Positions 5,874 to 6,635 of a stretch of 6,635 nt of DNA are shown here, piece after piece. The position numbers and the translations under genes are program-made. Source of the stretch: Bacteroidales bacterium (lineage in GTDB: Bacteria > Bacteroidota > Bacteroidia > Bacteroidales > UBA932); the NCBI GenBank assembly GCA_012513425.1, contig JAAZCF010000141.1, forward strand, positions 1-6,635. Direction: 5' to 3'. Positions within the stretch are counted from its first letter, which is position 1. Every line of letters begins with the position of its first letter. The notes beneath the pieces are model-generated. The model saw only the letters and a list, made by a program, of their open reading frames with translations. It did no database searches and was not told the origin of the DNA.

Positions 5874-6635
5874 ATGGTTAAAGTAAAACCTTTTGCTGCA
5901 ATCAGGCCTCCAAAATCTATTGTAAAAGAAGTTGCTAGTCGTCCATATGATGTATTATCCTCAGCAGAGGCGAAATATGAAGCAGGTGAGAAATCCCTGC
6001 TTCATATCATTAAGCCGGAAATAGATTTTAACCCAATAGCAGACGAGCGTTGCGAGGCTGTATACGAGAAAGGAGTCGAAAATTTCACACTCTGGAAAGA
6101 AAGAGGATGGCTCAAACAAGACTCAAAGGAAAATTATTATGTCTATGCGCAGACTATGGGTAGCCGCACACAATATGGTTTGGTCTTGTGTGCAAATGTC
6201 GAGGACTATCTGAATGGTTCCATAAAAAAGCATGAACTTACTCGCAAAGACAAAGAAGAGGACAGAATGAAGCATGTGAGAGCCCAAAGCGCCAATTTGG
6301 AGCCTGTTTTCTTTGCATATCCCGACAATGCCTCCATTGATGCCATTGTTTCAAAAACTATAGCAAAACCTGCAGAATATGATTTTGTTGCTGAAGATGG
6401 TTTTGGCCATCATTTTTGGGTAATTGACGACGAAAAAGATATTGCTGCAATTACAGATACTTTCGCAAAGATTCCTGCTTTTTATGTTGCTGACGGCCAT
6501 CATCGTACTGCTGCAGCCGCATTAGTAGGGGCAGAGCGCAAAGCTGCCAATCCAAATCATAATGGGTCCGAAGAGTACAACTATTTCATGGCTGTAGTTT
6601 TTCCTCAAAGCCAACTTAAGATAATTGATTACAAC
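5874..6635 (+). CDS. DUF1015 family protein, 5' part (first 254 codons; continues past the window)
   Basis: ATG 5874, two bases after the serA-type stop, opens a frame that runs uninterrupted to the window end. It gives 254 residues of a protein usually around 400 long. Family landmarks: MVKVKPFAAIRPP at the N-terminus, SRPYDVLS (22-29), LLHIIKPE (42-49), YGLVLCANVEDY (101-112), KKHELTRKDKEEDRMKH (118-134) and the hallmark ADGHHRTAAA (206-215). No signal peptide or membrane segment is seen. The DGHHR motif resembles the nucleotide-handling motif of ParB/Srx-fold enzymes, which include free-serine kinases such as archaeal SerK and staphylococcal SbnI. Together with the adjoining serC and serA genes, this suggests a role in serine or phosphoserine metabolism. 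The family name is well supported; the activity is inference. Confidence 0.87.
   Translation, partial: MVKVKPFAAIRPPKSIVKEVASRPYDVLSSAEAKYEAGEKSLLHIIKPEIDFNPIADERCEAVYEKGVENFTLWKERGWLKQDSKENYYVYAQTMGSRTQYGLVLCANVEDYLNGSIKKHELTRKDKEEDRMKHVRAQSANLEPVFFAYPDNASIDAIVSKTIAKPAEYDFVAEDGFGHHFWVIDDEKDIAAITDTFAKIPAFYVADGHHRTAAAALVGAERKAANPNHNGSEEYNYFMAVVFPQSQLKIIDYN

Noticed and set aside
5693..5881. Open frames on either strand inside the end of the serA-type gene
   Set aside because: They overlap a conserved coding region, show no recognisable domain and have low-complexity composition typical of off-frame reading.

Overview
The window looks like core chromosome of a member of the Bacteroidota, most likely the order Bacteroidales. 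Three things suggest this. Every protein resembles the Bacteroidales form of its family. The start sites lack Shine-Dalgarno sequences. The only clear intergenic region carries Bacteroides-type promoter elements (TTTG and TAnnTTTG) on both strands. Base composition is AT-leaning and even throughout. I see no RNA gene, insertion sequence, phage gene or CRISPR array.

Layout: (1) positions 2-382, plus strand, the 3' third of gcvT (glycine cleavage T protein). (2) 386-1790, minus strand, two genes: a small acidic-tailed pRiA4b ORF-3/IS1096-TnpR-like protein, then miaA (tRNA A37 dimethylallyltransferase). gcvT and miaA converge with 3 bases between their stop codons. (3) 1791-1871, a short divergent promoter region in which the best -7 and -33 elements of the two directions interlock. 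(4) 1872-6635, plus strand, a tightly packed run of an IMPACT/YigZ-family gene, pyrB, pyrI, serC, a short serA-type dehydrogenase and the first 254 codons of a DUF1015 gene. Junctions are a 16-base overlap, then gaps of 15, 11, 6 and 2 bases, which fits a single operon.

The plus-strand run joins two biosynthetic modules. PyrB and PyrI form aspartate carbamoyltransferase, the committed step of pyrimidine synthesis; PyrI keeps the nucleotide-site and zinc-site residues. SerA and SerC are the first two steps of the phosphorylated serine pathway. No phosphoserine phosphatase gene lies in the window. In the next position is a DUF1015 protein with a DGHHR motif that recalls ParB/Srx-fold free-serine kinases, so it may act on serine or phosphoserine (inference).

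The observations most worth a second look are this DUF1015-serine link, the SerA homologue with altered catalytic and nucleotide-binding motifs, the interlocked divergent promoters, and a probable leaderless start of the IMPACT-family gene. No clearly new defence or mobile system is visible.
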